Shown here piece after piece: positions 31,840-39,973 of a DNA stretch of 50,545 bases. The stretch lies in contig JAAZLO010000057.1 of assembly GCA_012689375.1 (NCBI GenBank), positions 1 through 50,545 on the forward strand, read 5' to 3'. Origin of the DNA: Bacillota bacterium. Its GTDB lineage: Bacteria > Bacillota > SHA-98 > UBA4971. Position 1 is the first letter of the stretch; each line of letters opens with the position of its first letter. Below the pieces are notes generated by a model. That model did no database searches, had not been told where the DNA came from, and worked only from the letters and a program-made list of their open reading frames with translations. A program made the translations under genes and the position numbers.

Positions 31840-32747
31840 CTAAAGCGCAGGGCTGCATTGGCCAAAAACAGGAGCTCTGTACTTTCTCTTTTATATGGTT
31901 GCAGGGCGTCTATAGCGGAAGACAAAAGTTCCAATCCGTACAAGGCCGCTTCCTCTTCCCCCAAAACTGCCGGGAACGTAAAAGGGCCCTTCTCATCTAT
32001 GTCTTTGATGTCATCCCTGACCTGAAACGCACGCCCAAACAAACTCCCAAATCGTGTCAGAACAGCGAGTTCTTTGTTATTTGCGCCTGCAGCTATAGCC
32101 CCACACCGAATTGCGGCCCTTATTAATGCACCTGTTTTCAGATCGCTTAGCCTTTCAACATATTTAATTTCTGTATCAGGACAGACTTGGGCTATATCCA
32201 TAACTTGCCCGCCAACCATACCCTGGCTCCCCGATGCAAAAGCAATTTCATTTATGATCCTGACGGAAGCTTCAGGCCCCATTAGCTCACAGGCCCCTTC
32301 CCCGGACACTGCTTCAAAAGCAAGGGAGATCAAGGCATCTCCTGCAAGGATTGCCTCAGCTTCTCCGAAAGCCTTATGAACGGCGGGCAAACCACGTCTG
32401 TAATCATCATTGTCCATGGATGGAAGATCATCATGAATCAGAGAATATGAATGTATTAATTCTATGGAAACGGCAGATGGCATAGATCGTTTAAACAATC
32501 CCTCAAGGTTTTTAGGGCTGTACGTCATATTGTTGTCGTTAACCGATGTATCTGTACCTTTCCTCAGCCTATCAATTGTAACCGCAGCAGATAACACAAG
32601 TAACGGGCGAATCCTTTTCCCCCCGGGAAACACCGCATATCTCATTGCCTTATGGAGTAATTCAGGTTGTGTGTCCGGGGATGGCAGGACTTTATCAAGG
32701 GCTGCATCTATCATAAGCTTCCAATTATCAAATGTCTTTTCTATCAC
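31836..32747 (-). CDS. ispA: Polyprenyl (farnesyl/geranyl) diphosphate synthase IspA
   Basis: 303 residues. The first aspartate-rich motif is DDLPSMDNDDYRRG (the bacterial DDX4D form) and the second is DDIKDID; GGKRIRPLLVLSA and GGQVMDIA are also present. It condenses isopentenyl diphosphate with dimethylallyl/geranyl diphosphate to farnesyl diphosphate for undecaprenyl lipid and quinone synthesis. It overlaps xseB by four bases. Confidence 0.94.
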   Translation of the reverse strand: MIEKTFDNWKLMIDAALDKVLPSPDTQPELLHKAMRYAVFPGGKRIRPLLVLSAAVTIDRLRKGTDTSVNDNNMTYSPKNLEGLFKRSMPSAVSIELIHSYSLIHDDLPSMDNDDYRRGLPAVHKAFGEAEAILAGDALISLAFEAVSGEGACELMGPEASVRIINEIAFASGSQGMVGGQVMDIAQVCPDTEIKYVERLSDLKTGALIRAAIRCGAIAAGANNKELAVLTRFGSLFGRAFQVRDDIKDIDEKGPFTFPAVLGEEEAALYGLELLSSAIDALQPYKRESTELLFLANAALRFS

Positions 32748-32989
32748 GGCTCGTCTCCGATATGGAAAGGTTCCGTAATAATCATTCCATCCTTAGTTTC
32801 AACAAGTTTTTCAATCCTTACCTCGGCATCTTTCAACATCATCTGACATATTCTCACCAAGGACATCCCTTTTTCGAAAGCCCCGAGGGATTCCTCGAGC
32901 CCAAGACTGCCTGTTTCCAAAGAGGCCACCACCTCTTCAAGTTGTTTCATGGCCTTTTCGAAGCTTATATCTTCATCTGCCTTCCCCAC
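32744..32989 (-). CDS. xseB: Exodeoxyribonuclease VII small subunit
   Basis: 81 residues, the usual size. ISFEKAMKQLEEVVASLETG and LGLEESLGAFEKGM are the characteristic helices. It binds XseA to form exonuclease VII, which degrades single-stranded DNA from both ends. It overlaps xseA by 17 bases and ispA by 4 bases. Confidence 0.95.
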   Translation of the reverse strand: MGKADEDISFEKAMKQLEEVVASLETGSLGLEESLGAFEKGMSLVRICQMMLKDAEVRIEKLVETKDGMIITEPFHIGDEP

Positions 32990-34199
32990 CTATAATCTCC
33001 TCCCTGATTGTCTTTACGGAAGCGGTAAAACTTCCATCGTAAAGCACCACTTCTAAATCTTCGCCGGATCTTACTTCATCAATACGGTGGATAGCGCTCA
33101 TATCCGATAACCGCCTGATAAGCCCGTATCCCCTAGCAAGAGTCTCCAACGGGCTAAGCCCTTCGAGACGGCCCACTAAAACCCTGAAGTCTTCACGCTT
33201 TACAGAGAGCATATTTATAGCAAGGGTATAAAGCTTATCAATGGAAGAGGAAAGACGCTGGCGATGATCTCTTGTCAGCTCCATTGGGAATCTTAATACA
33301 TGTGATCTTGTAAGCGTTTGGAGTCTGCCTCTATTGTCAGATATAATACTTGTAATACTTCCTTTAAGTCTCAAAGAAAGTTGGGTAAGCGCCTTTTCCA
33401 ATCCACTCGTATCAGGCACAGCCATTTCTGCAGCAGCAGACGGTGTAGCAGCCCGACGATCAGCGACAAAGTCGGCAATTGTAAAATCTGTCTCATGGCC
33501 TACAGCTGAAATAACAGGGATTTTACATCCGGCAATCGCCCTTGCAACCCCTTCATCATTGAACGCCATAAGCTCCTCTATCGACCCCCCACCTCGTCCG
33601 ACAATGACAACATCAATAAACCCGGCCCTATTCACTAAATCAAGACACCGGATGATACTTTCGGGAGCGTTATCTCCCTGAACCAATGCGGGGACAACAA
33701 GAATCATAACATTCGGCGCACGCCTTTTAATTACTGTAATTACATCACGCACAGCAGCCCCCGTAGGGGAAGTGATGACTGCAACAGTCTTAGGAAAACA
33801 GGGCAGCTCCCTCTTATTGGCAAGTGAGAAAAGCCCTTCTTTATCAAGTTTCTCTTTAAGTTGCAGAAAAGCCATATATAAAGACCCTGTACCTACAGGC
33901 ATCATTTCTTCAACGTAAAGTTGTACATCACCGGATTTTTCATACATGCCTATGGCACCATACGCAAATACTGCCATTCCGTCAGACGGTATAAATTTCA
34001 ATCGGGCATTCGAGGATCTGAACATCACAGATTTCAAGCGGCTGAATTTATCCTTTAAACTAAAATACATGTGTCCTGAAGAATGTAATGTAAAATTAGA
34101 AACCTCGCCCTTCACCCAAACACCGGCAAGAAAACCGTCACCTTCCATGAGGCCTTTTATGTATTTGCTTATCTCAGAAACTGAATAAATAGCCAGCAT
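32973..34199 (-). CDS. xseA: Exodeoxyribonuclease VII large subunit
   Basis: 408 residues. An N-terminal OB fold (VWVKGEVSNFTLHSSGHMYF) precedes the catalytic domain with ITSPTGAAVRDVI, RGGGSIEELMAFNDE, AVGHETDFTIADFVADRRAA and TPSAAAE. The C-terminal coiled-coil region and the RGYGLI block follow. The start lies directly after nusB. Confidence 0.96.
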   Translation of the reverse strand: MLAIYSVSEISKYIKGLMEGDGFLAGVWVKGEVSNFTLHSSGHMYFSLKDKFSRLKSVMFRSSNARLKFIPSDGMAVFAYGAIGMYEKSGDVQLYVEEMMPVGTGSLYMAFLQLKEKLDKEGLFSLANKRELPCFPKTVAVITSPTGAAVRDVITVIKRRAPNVMILVVPALVQGDNAPESIIRCLDLVNRAGFIDVVIVGRGGGSIEELMAFNDEGVARAIAGCKIPVISAVGHETDFTIADFVADRRAATPSAAAEMAVPDTSGLEKALTQLSLRLKGSITSIISDNRGRLQTLTRSHVLRFPMELTRDHRQRLSSSIDKLYTLAINMLSVKREDFRVLVGRLEGLSPLETLARGYGLIRRLSDMSAIHRIDEVRSGEDLEVVLYDGSFTASVKTIREEIIGGEGR

Positions 34200-34607
34200 C
34201 TATTCTTTTTTCATCTCCCTTACCAGTTTCCCCAGGATTCCGTTGACGAACTTCCATGATTCATCATCACCGAATTTCTTGGCTAATGAAACCGCTTCAT
34301 TTATGGCTACATTTGTAGGAATATCATCAAGAAACATGATCTCACAAATTGCAAGCCTAAGGAGGTTTCGATCTACGGCCCCCATACGATCCAGGGTCCA
34401 ATCGATAGCGAGGCGGGAGATAATATCATCAATGGCTTTGAGATTACAGAGGGTACCAAGAACAACACGGTGTATATAATCATGGTTAAGACGGCTGACT
34501 TCCTTGCCCAAAAGTGTGGTTTGAATAGCGTCATCAGGCTCTATACGCCCAAGATCTATTTGGAAAAGCGCAATAAATGCCGCTTCCCGCGCATCCCTCC
34601 TTGTCAA
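34200..34607 (-). CDS. nusB: Transcription antitermination factor NusB
   Basis: 135 residues, all helical, opening TRRDAREAAFIALFQIDLG and containing IDWTLDRMGAVDRNLLRLAI and VAINEAVSLAKKFGDD, all NusB hallmarks. NusB with NusE binds boxA RNA and supports rRNA antitermination. It lies directly before xseA and 33 bases after the DUF2273 gene. Confidence 0.96.
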   Translation of the reverse strand: MTRRDAREAAFIALFQIDLGRIEPDDAIQTTLLGKEVSRLNHDYIHRVVLGTLCNLKAIDDIISRLAIDWTLDRMGAVDRNLLRLAICEIMFLDDIPTNVAINEAVSLAKKFGDDESWKFVNGILGKLVREMKKE

Positions 34608-34640
34608 GATAATCCCCCTAGCTTCTTCGACTGTCCGCTG

Positions 34641-34877
34641 TCACCCATCCCGAGGGAAAAAATCCTCCAAAAAAATATCATCGGTATGTGTTCTCCCCCG
34701 ATCCAGATAATTACCGGCAAGGTAACCTATGCTTATACAAGCAGCTAAATAAAGTCCGGCAATAGGGCCGAAAATCACCATTACCAAACCTACTATGAAT
34801 CCCAGGACTGTACCGATAAACTTCCCCGGGTGTCTGATAAAAGTGATACGTAAGAAATCCCTTAACCCGGACTGCAT
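34641..34877 (-). CDS. DUF2273 small membrane protein
   Basis: 78 residues with two central hydrophobic segments (GTVLGFIVGLVMVIFGPIAG and LYLAACISIGYLAG), a basic N-terminus and an acidic C-terminus. This family sits next to Asp23 and AmaP genes in Firmicutes and is thought to belong to the same envelope-stress group. Function unknown. Confidence 0.88.
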   Translation of the reverse strand: MQSGLRDFLRITFIRHPGKFIGTVLGFIVGLVMVIFGPIAGLYLAACISIGYLAGNYLDRGRTHTDDIFLEDFFPRDG

Positions 34878-34962
34878 CAGTCTGCACCTCTTTTCCTGTA
34901 TGGCTATATCTTCGGGTTTTCGATTATTAGCAGAATTGCCAAGGCTACAATACTTGTTTCTT

Positions 34963-35508
34963 TTAAATCACTCTTTGTGATCTTTGCTCATGGCCTACGT
35001 TTCTTACGTTTACCGTGACTTTTGATACATCTACCCCAATTGTATCACTGATATACCTTCCAAGCTTAGTTTGTATTTGCTCGGCAACACCTGGGATAGA
35101 GACATCAGGGCTGACAACAACTGAAACGTATACTTCGACATCTTCCCCGGAAACATCAACTACAGTATCAACATCCTGTATTCCGGGAACTTCCCGGGAA
35201 ACCCGTTTAACAAGAGTTTCAATAGCCAAGGAGGAAATTCTTACTTCGCCAAGACCGGTGGCCCGGACAATAGTCCTCCTTCGACCCCGACCCCGGAGGG
35301 CCATCCATACCAAATACGCACCTGCTATCACGGAAATAATTGAAACGATTATCACCATAGGGCGTAGACCGCCATATTGCTTCGTGAGGAAGATACGAAC
35401 AAAGTGACTGGTTGGATTAGGCCCAAATGCCATGACAACGAAAATCAGGCCTGCCACAAGCAATAGTATGGATGAAATAAATATGATGGCCCGGTCATGT
35501 ATTCTCAT
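34963..35508 (-). CDS. amaP: Alkaline shock response membrane anchor protein AmaP
   Basis: 181 residues. Two N-terminal membrane helices (IIFISSILLLVAGLIFVVMA and MVIIVSIISVIAGAYLVWMA) are followed by a soluble Asp23-like domain (ISSLAIETLVKRVSREVPGI, VYVSVVVSPDVSIPGVAEQI). In Staphylococcus aureus AmaP tethers Asp23 to the membrane. It lies 25 bases after asp23 and ahead of the DUF2273 gene, the expected trio. Confidence 0.92.
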   Translation of the reverse strand: MRIHDRAIIFISSILLLVAGLIFVVMAFGPNPTSHFVRIFLTKQYGGLRPMVIIVSIISVIAGAYLVWMALRGRGRRRTIVRATGLGEVRISSLAIETLVKRVSREVPGIQDVDTVVDVSGEDVEVYVSVVVSPDVSIPGVAEQIQTKLGRYISDTIGVDVSKVTVNVRNVGHEQRSQRVI

Positions 35509-35533
35509 AGGACTGCCCCTTTCGCCGGTCTTG

Positions 35534-35950
35534 CTAGCGTACTCTTGATTCCTCTTTCTTTTCCTGCACTAAAAAACTTACTCCCTGGACGTGAACATTA
35601 ACTTCCACGACTTCGCGGCCGGTCATGCTTTCAATAGCTTGCTTAACGTTTTGTTGAACTTTCCATGCAATTTCAGGAATCCTGACACCATATTTAACAA
35701 TAATATGAAGATCTACAGCGGCTTCCTTTTCGCCGACTTCGACCTTAACTCCTTTGGCTAAATTCCGCCGACCAAGCAATTCAGCGATGTCACCCGCAAT
35801 TCCACTTGACATCCCGGCAACACCTTCAACCTCTATAGCGGCGAGCCCGGCGATTACACTGACTACCTCGCCTGCAATTTTTACGGTCCCAAGAGCCTCA
35901 CGCGCTCCTTGTAAGGGAGCCTCAGGGTAGCGCAGCTCTCCTACCTGCAT
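35534..35950 (-). CDS. Asp23/Gls24-family envelope stress protein
   Basis: 138 residues. GTVKIAGEVVSVIAGLAAIE, VEGVAGMSSGIAGDIAELLG and the late REVVEVNVHVQGV are typical of the family. These abundant cytoplasmic proteins attach to the membrane through AmaP and respond to cell envelope stress. A very strong promoter with an inverted repeat in its spacer lies directly upstream, and the SD is AGGAGGAGG, so high but controlled expression is likely. Confidence 0.94.
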   Translation of the reverse strand: MQVGELRYPEAPLQGAREALGTVKIAGEVVSVIAGLAAIEVEGVAGMSSGIAGDIAELLGRRNLAKGVKVEVGEKEAAVDLHIIVKYGVRIPEIAWKVQQNVKQAIESMTGREVVEVNVHVQGVSFLVQEKKEESRVR

Positions 35951-35976
35951 AATGCTTATACCCTCCTCCTGGGTGT

Positions 35977-36005
35977 ATTATATCAGCACATTCCGGTGCT
36001 GACAA
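35977..36005 (-). promoter_or_regulatory. Strong promoter of asp23 with an operator-like palindrome in the spacer
   Basis: TTGTCA (36005-36000), a 17-base spacer, and a perfect TATAAT (35982-35977). TCAGCAC-N6-GTGCTGA (36002-35983) fills the whole spacer and half of the -35 box. It lies just after the accC stop codon. A dimeric repressor bound there would block RNA polymerase. The same repeat could also form a 7-bp stem in read-through RNA. Confidence 0.72.
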
Positions 36006-36006
36006 T

Positions 36007-37374
36007 TTAATCAGTACGCCCGAAAACAAGAGATAATACGTCACTGTCGCAAAAAATCTTGGCTTCCTTAAATTCCGGGCTTGCAATGAGCCTTTGTTGA
36101 AATTTCAGATTTGTTGAAATCCCCTCGATTATAAATTCCCCCAACGCCCTGATCATCCTGGCTACTGCTTCATCCCTGTCATTACCCCATACTACAACTT
36201 TCGCAATAATTGAATCATAGTATGGAGGTACATGACACCCCGGATAAAGAGCCGAATCCGTTCTGACCCAGGGACCCCCCGGAAAAACCAGTTTGCTTAT
36301 TTGCCCGGGCGAAGGTGCAAAGTTCCGTTCCGGATCTTCCGCACATATTCTGCATTCTATAGAATGCCCTTTCATTTTCACATCTTTTTGATCAAAAGGC
36401 AATGGTTCACCTGAGGCTATAATAAACTGAGCCTTCACAATATCAACCCCGGTTATAAACTCAGTTACAGGGTGTTCCACTTGGATTCTTGCGTTAATTT
36501 CGAGAAAATAAAACCTACCGTCGGAATCTACAAGGAATTCGATTGTACCGGCATTTGTATATCCAGCAGCTTTGGCAGCTATTAAGGCTGCATTCTTTAT
36601 AGCAGTGGAAATATTATCATCTAAGGCAGGGGACGGGGATTCCTCTGTTAATTTCTGATATCCCCGCTGAACGGAGCAGTCCCGCTCCCCTAATTGCACT
36701 GCAGAACCTTTTTCATCCGCCAATATCTGGACTTCAATATGTCTGGCACCGGGAAAATAGCGTTCCAGATAAACACCGGGGATGCCGAATGCAGCTTCCG
36801 CCTCAGCCTGGGCAAACTTAACGTTGCTGATTAGCTCGTCTAAATCGTAGGCTATGCGCATTCCTTTCCCGCCGCCGCCTGCAGTTGCTTTTATCATTAC
36901 AGGAAAGCCATACTCCGCGACCCATGCTTCAGCCTCCCGGGTATCTTGTATAATACCTCGGGTACCAGGTATAACACTGAGGCCATGTTCAGACATAAGC
37001 TGTTTCGCCATGGCCTTATCGGCCATATTATTCATAACTTCATGATTAGGTCCTATAAACTTAATGCCATGAGATGAACATATCTCTGCAAAATATGAAT
37101 TTTCAGCAAGAAATCCATATCCGGGATGAATTGCATCTGCGCCTGACAATAATGCAGCACTGATAATATTCGCTATATTGAGATAGCTCCGGGCGCTTGG
37201 CCCGGGCCCAATACAATATGCTTCATCAGCCATAATTACCGGGAGAGAATCCCTGTCAGGCTCAGAATACAAAGCTACACACCTAATGCCAAGTTCCTTG
37301 GCTGCCCTGATAATCCTCAGGGCTATCTCGCCCCTGTTCGCTACGACCACCTTCTGAATTGAGAGATCTGACAC
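36007..37374 (-). CDS. accC: Acetyl-CoA carboxylase biotin carboxylase subunit
   Basis: 455 residues. KVVVANRGEIALRIIRAAKE opens the ATP-grasp enzyme, followed by KATAGGGGKGMRIAYD, ERDCSVQRGYQKLTEESPSP and FLEINARIQVEHPVTEF. It carboxylates the biotin of AccB at the expense of ATP, the first half of malonyl-CoA formation. It lies 32 bases after accB; the AccA/AccD transferase is not in the window. Confidence 0.95.
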   Translation of the reverse strand: MSDLSIQKVVVANRGEIALRIIRAAKELGIRCVALYSEPDRDSLPVIMADEAYCIGPGPSARSYLNIANIISAALLSGADAIHPGYGFLAENSYFAEICSSHGIKFIGPNHEVMNNMADKAMAKQLMSEHGLSVIPGTRGIIQDTREAEAWVAEYGFPVMIKATAGGGGKGMRIAYDLDELISNVKFAQAEAEAAFGIPGVYLERYFPGARHIEVQILADEKGSAVQLGERDCSVQRGYQKLTEESPSPALDDNISTAIKNAALIAAKAAGYTNAGTIEFLVDSDGRFYFLEINARIQVEHPVTEFITGVDIVKAQFIIASGEPLPFDQKDVKMKGHSIECRICAEDPERNFAPSPGQISKLVFPGGPWVRTDSALYPGCHVPPYYDSIIAKVVVWGNDRDEAVARMIRALGEFIIEGISTNLKFQQRLIASPEFKEAKIFCDSDVLSLVFGRTD

Positions 37375-37406
37375 AGTCTACCTCCTGCATTTAGTAAAGC
37401 GTGAAT

Positions 37407-37823
37407 CTACAGCGTTTCCAAAATAAAAAGAGGCTGTCCATATTCTACAGGCTCTGCATTTTCCACCAGGATCTCTATAACCCTGCCTTTAACTTCAGAC
37501 TGAATTTCATTCATGATTTTCATAGCCTCAATAATACACACAGTTTGACCTGGGAGGACTGTACCACCTGCACTGATATACGGTTCTTCATCAGGTGCAG
37601 GCGCCCTGTAGAAAGTACCAACCATAGGCGCTGTAATTATAATACGGTTATCCTCAGAAGGTGCTTCAGCCCCAACGCCCACTTTATGTGGGGATGAAAC
37701 ATCGGTTTCTCTGCGGAGCCTCACTGTCAGCCCTTCCATCTCCAGCTCCAATTCGGCAATATCATAACTGGTCATGATCCGGGCAAAACCAGAGACTTCC
37801 CGCCTTAAATCTTTAAGTTCCAC
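37407..37823 (-). CDS. accB: Biotin carboxyl carrier protein AccB
   Basis: About 138 residues. The N-terminal ELKDLRREVSGF and LELEMEGLTVRLRRE helix-strand block, a linker, and the C-terminal biotinyl domain with the lysine in EAMKIMNEI are standard. The frame opens at GTG 37904, but the extra 27 residues have no SD; GTG 37823, with a weak GGCAGG upstream, gives the usual AccB N-terminus. A plausible promoter lies about 180 bases upstream. Confidence 0.93.
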   Translation of the reverse strand: MELKDLRREVSGFARIMTSYDIAELELEMEGLTVRLRRETDVSSPHKVGVGAEAPSEDNRIIITAPMVGTFYRAPAPDEEPYISAGGTVLPGQTVCIIEAMKIMNEIQSEVKGRVIEILVENAEPVEYGQPLFILETL

Positions 37824-37999
37824 TTTTTTGCCTGCCTTCCCACACCTCAAGCATAGCCCATGAGGGCCTGATCCATCCTTTTCCTTACACTTGTTGTATA
37901 TCACAGTCGTAGATTCTTATCCATAGACTACCCCGGTAAAGGCAATAATAGCCATAACATGGGTCGCTATCCATGCTTCCCTATATTCACCACAAGTGT

Positions 38000-38028
38000 T
38001 TTATTTCCTTCTTTAATCATCCTGTCAA
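38000..38028 (-). promoter_or_regulatory. Candidate sigma-A promoter for accB-accC
   Basis: A perfect TTGACA (38028-38023) is followed after 17 bases by AATAAA (38005-38000), a four-of-six -10 match. It lies between the spoIIIAH stop codon and accB, in a 227-base stretch with no other feature that I can support. It would separate vegetative acc expression from the sporulation operon. Confidence 0.45.
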
Positions 38029-38050
38029 TAAACCCTATCTACCCAGATTG

Positions 38051-38632
38051 TCATATCCCGTTTCTTTCTATTATAGTTATATTTGCAAGTTCCACGCCTA
38101 AATACCTTGCAATAATATCCCCAATTTGCTCAGCATCAGCTTTTCCCAGCACCTCACCGGAAATTACTACATCACAGCTGTCCCCCTTAGTGAAAACCAA
38201 GGCATCTTTATAACCTCTTGCCCTGATCAAGGCTTCAGCCTCCAATTCAGCCTCAGTCCTTTTAGAAATGTCCAAAAGCTGTATGCCGGCAGCAGCCCGC
38301 GCTTCCTCTGATAAATCTAAATTTCCGGCCATTGCTTCCAAGGCTTCGATGTTTCTTGATCTGGTCCTGCTTCGTTCCATCCTTAATGCATCAAGACTGT
38401 CAGTCCATTCCTCTGATGTTTCCCCCATTGGATCTTCAAAAGATACTTCCGGAGATTGCCCAGTTGATAATTTATCAGATTCCATTCCGGTGTCCAAAAT
38501 TTCACCCACGGAATACAATCCCTCATTCTGTTGCATTCCGACATTTCTTACACCTATGAAAATACCTAGAATAACTGCAATAACAACCATAAGTGCAAAG
38601 CCCGCTCTTGTCCGGTTCCCCATACGTTTCAC
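38051..38632 (-). CDS. spoIIIAH: Stage III sporulation protein AH
   Basis: 193 residues. One N-terminal membrane helix (GFALMVVIAVILGIFIGV) is followed by an acidic region and a C-terminal YscJ/FliF-like ring-building domain (AEALIRARGYKDALVFTKGD, DAEQIGDIIARYLGVE). SpoIIIAH of the mother cell binds SpoIIQ of the forespore and forms part of the channel between them. It is the last spoIIIA gene. Confidence 0.92.
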   Translation of the reverse strand: MKRMGNRTRAGFALMVVIAVILGIFIGVRNVGMQQNEGLYSVGEILDTGMESDKLSTGQSPEVSFEDPMGETSEEWTDSLDALRMERSRTRSRNIEALEAMAGNLDLSEEARAAAGIQLLDISKRTEAELEAEALIRARGYKDALVFTKGDSCDVVISGEVLGKADAEQIGDIIARYLGVELANITIIERNGI

Positions 38633-39283
38633 CTACCTTTGGCGTGGCAAAACCACCACTTTATGATAAGGGATAGCCAATAAGGTTGTCACTGCCTCGA
38701 TAATTGCCGACTTTACCTGTATATCCCCGGCACCGTCCGCAACTACCAAAGCCCCCTGAACCCGGGGCTCAGTAAAGCTCCTGATTACCGGAACAGTAAG
38801 GCCTGTTGATCTCTCTTGCGTGACTACTATTTCCCCGCTTCTTCTCGTTTGTGTCGTTTCCCGGGTCAAGCCCTGTGTATCTAATTCTTTAGAAGTATTC
38901 TGTTCGTGGGTTTCGTTCTCTACATAGTCATAAAAACGTCCTGCTTCAAATGTAATCTTAATGCTGACTTCACCCGCCCCCTTTATCTGGGATAATACCT
39001 CAGCAAGCTGATGTTCAAGTCTTGCCTCATCTCCGGTAAGATCCACACCCCCGATCCCGGGAATCAAAGGATCCCGGTCGTAGCCGACAGGGCCATGATT
39101 TACCTGATTGCCGGATAGATTACCCAACCTTGGCGAAAAACTGAATAAGAGAAGAAGGACGCCTATAAGTCCGACGATAATTAGTACACCAATCTTTTTC
39201 ATTTGGGGATGTTTTAGGTCCCCTGTCTCACCGGTGATCCGTCTAATAAGCCCGGTGAAAAAATCAGTAATTTCAAAACTCAT
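38633..39283 (-). CDS. spoIIIAG: Stage III sporulation protein AG
   Basis: About 216 residues. One membrane helix (IGVLIIVGLIGVLLLLFSF) precedes a ring-forming domain with LEHQLAEVLSQIKGAGEVSI and PRVQGALVVADGAGDIQVKS. SpoIIIAG forms a large ring in the mother-cell membrane within the feeding channel. Start choice is uncertain: the frame opens at 39313 without an SD, GTG 39295 has AAAGGG, and ATG 39283 has GGGGTG; I chose the last. Confidence 0.92.
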   Translation of the reverse strand: MSFEITDFFTGLIRRITGETGDLKHPQMKKIGVLIIVGLIGVLLLLFSFSPRLGNLSGNQVNHGPVGYDRDPLIPGIGGVDLTGDEARLEHQLAEVLSQIKGAGEVSIKITFEAGRFYDYVENETHEQNTSKELDTQGLTRETTQTRRSGEIVVTQERSTGLTVPVIRSFTEPRVQGALVVADGAGDIQVKSAIIEAVTTLLAIPYHKVVVLPRQR

Positions 39284-39358
39284 GCTTTCCGTCACCCCTG
39301 TCCCTTTACGCATTCATACGCATATATTTAATTGAAAAGACCACCGGCATAAAGTTTG

Positions 39359-39973
39359 TCAGCGGGAACCCACAGATACAGAAATTTCAACATCTTCGGA
39401 AAGCCTGTAGAATTCATAAATTGCATCTTTCACTTGCCTTACCTTGATACGGGGATGTCCATCATTATGACTACAAGCCATATCGGTTTCGCCCCTACTG
39501 TTACCACCAGGCGTTGTTTTAGAGAGTGGCGTATTAATATTTCCTAAAGTTATATGGATACGCTTAAAATCACCGCTCGGTGTAAATTCAATCTCCGCAC
39601 AGGCTTCGTTGGCTCCTGATGCCCATTTAGCAATTGATTCAAGTTGCCCGGCAATTCTCTTTCCCGTATCATGGGCAGCAATCTCAAGTCCCCGATCGGC
39701 CACGAGTTGTCCTTTGGTAACCAAATCCTGATCATTCCCTGAATAAGCCGGGCTCGCCCTATACGCAGCCGTGGATTCCATAACCTGATCTATCTCCACG
39801 GGGAGATCCGAGATAAAACCTATAATAACAGCAACCATGACAATACCTATAATGACCCTGATAAATCTTTGAAGGTTATTATCAGGTAGGAGCATTTCAA
39901 TGAAGGCAAATGCTAAACTTATTAAAGCAAGATTCCGTGCCCAGGCTATCACAGTTTTCACCAAGATTTTCAC
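39359..39973 (-). CDS. spoIIIAF: Stage III sporulation protein AF
   Basis: 204 residues. Two N-terminal membrane helices (ALISLAFAFIEMLLP and VIIGIVMVAVIIGFISDLP) are followed by a soluble domain near the C-terminus (CAEIEFTPSGDFKRIHITLG). It is part of the SpoIIIA complex; its precise role is not settled. It starts directly after spoIIIAE. Confidence 0.9.
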   Translation of the reverse strand: MKILVKTVIAWARNLALISLAFAFIEMLLPDNNLQRFIRVIIGIVMVAVIIGFISDLPVEIDQVMESTAAYRASPAYSGNDQDLVTKGQLVADRGLEIAAHDTGKRIAGQLESIAKWASGANEACAEIEFTPSGDFKRIHITLGNINTPLSKTTPGGNSRGETDMACSHNDGHPRIKVRQVKDAIYEFYRLSEDVEISVSVGSR

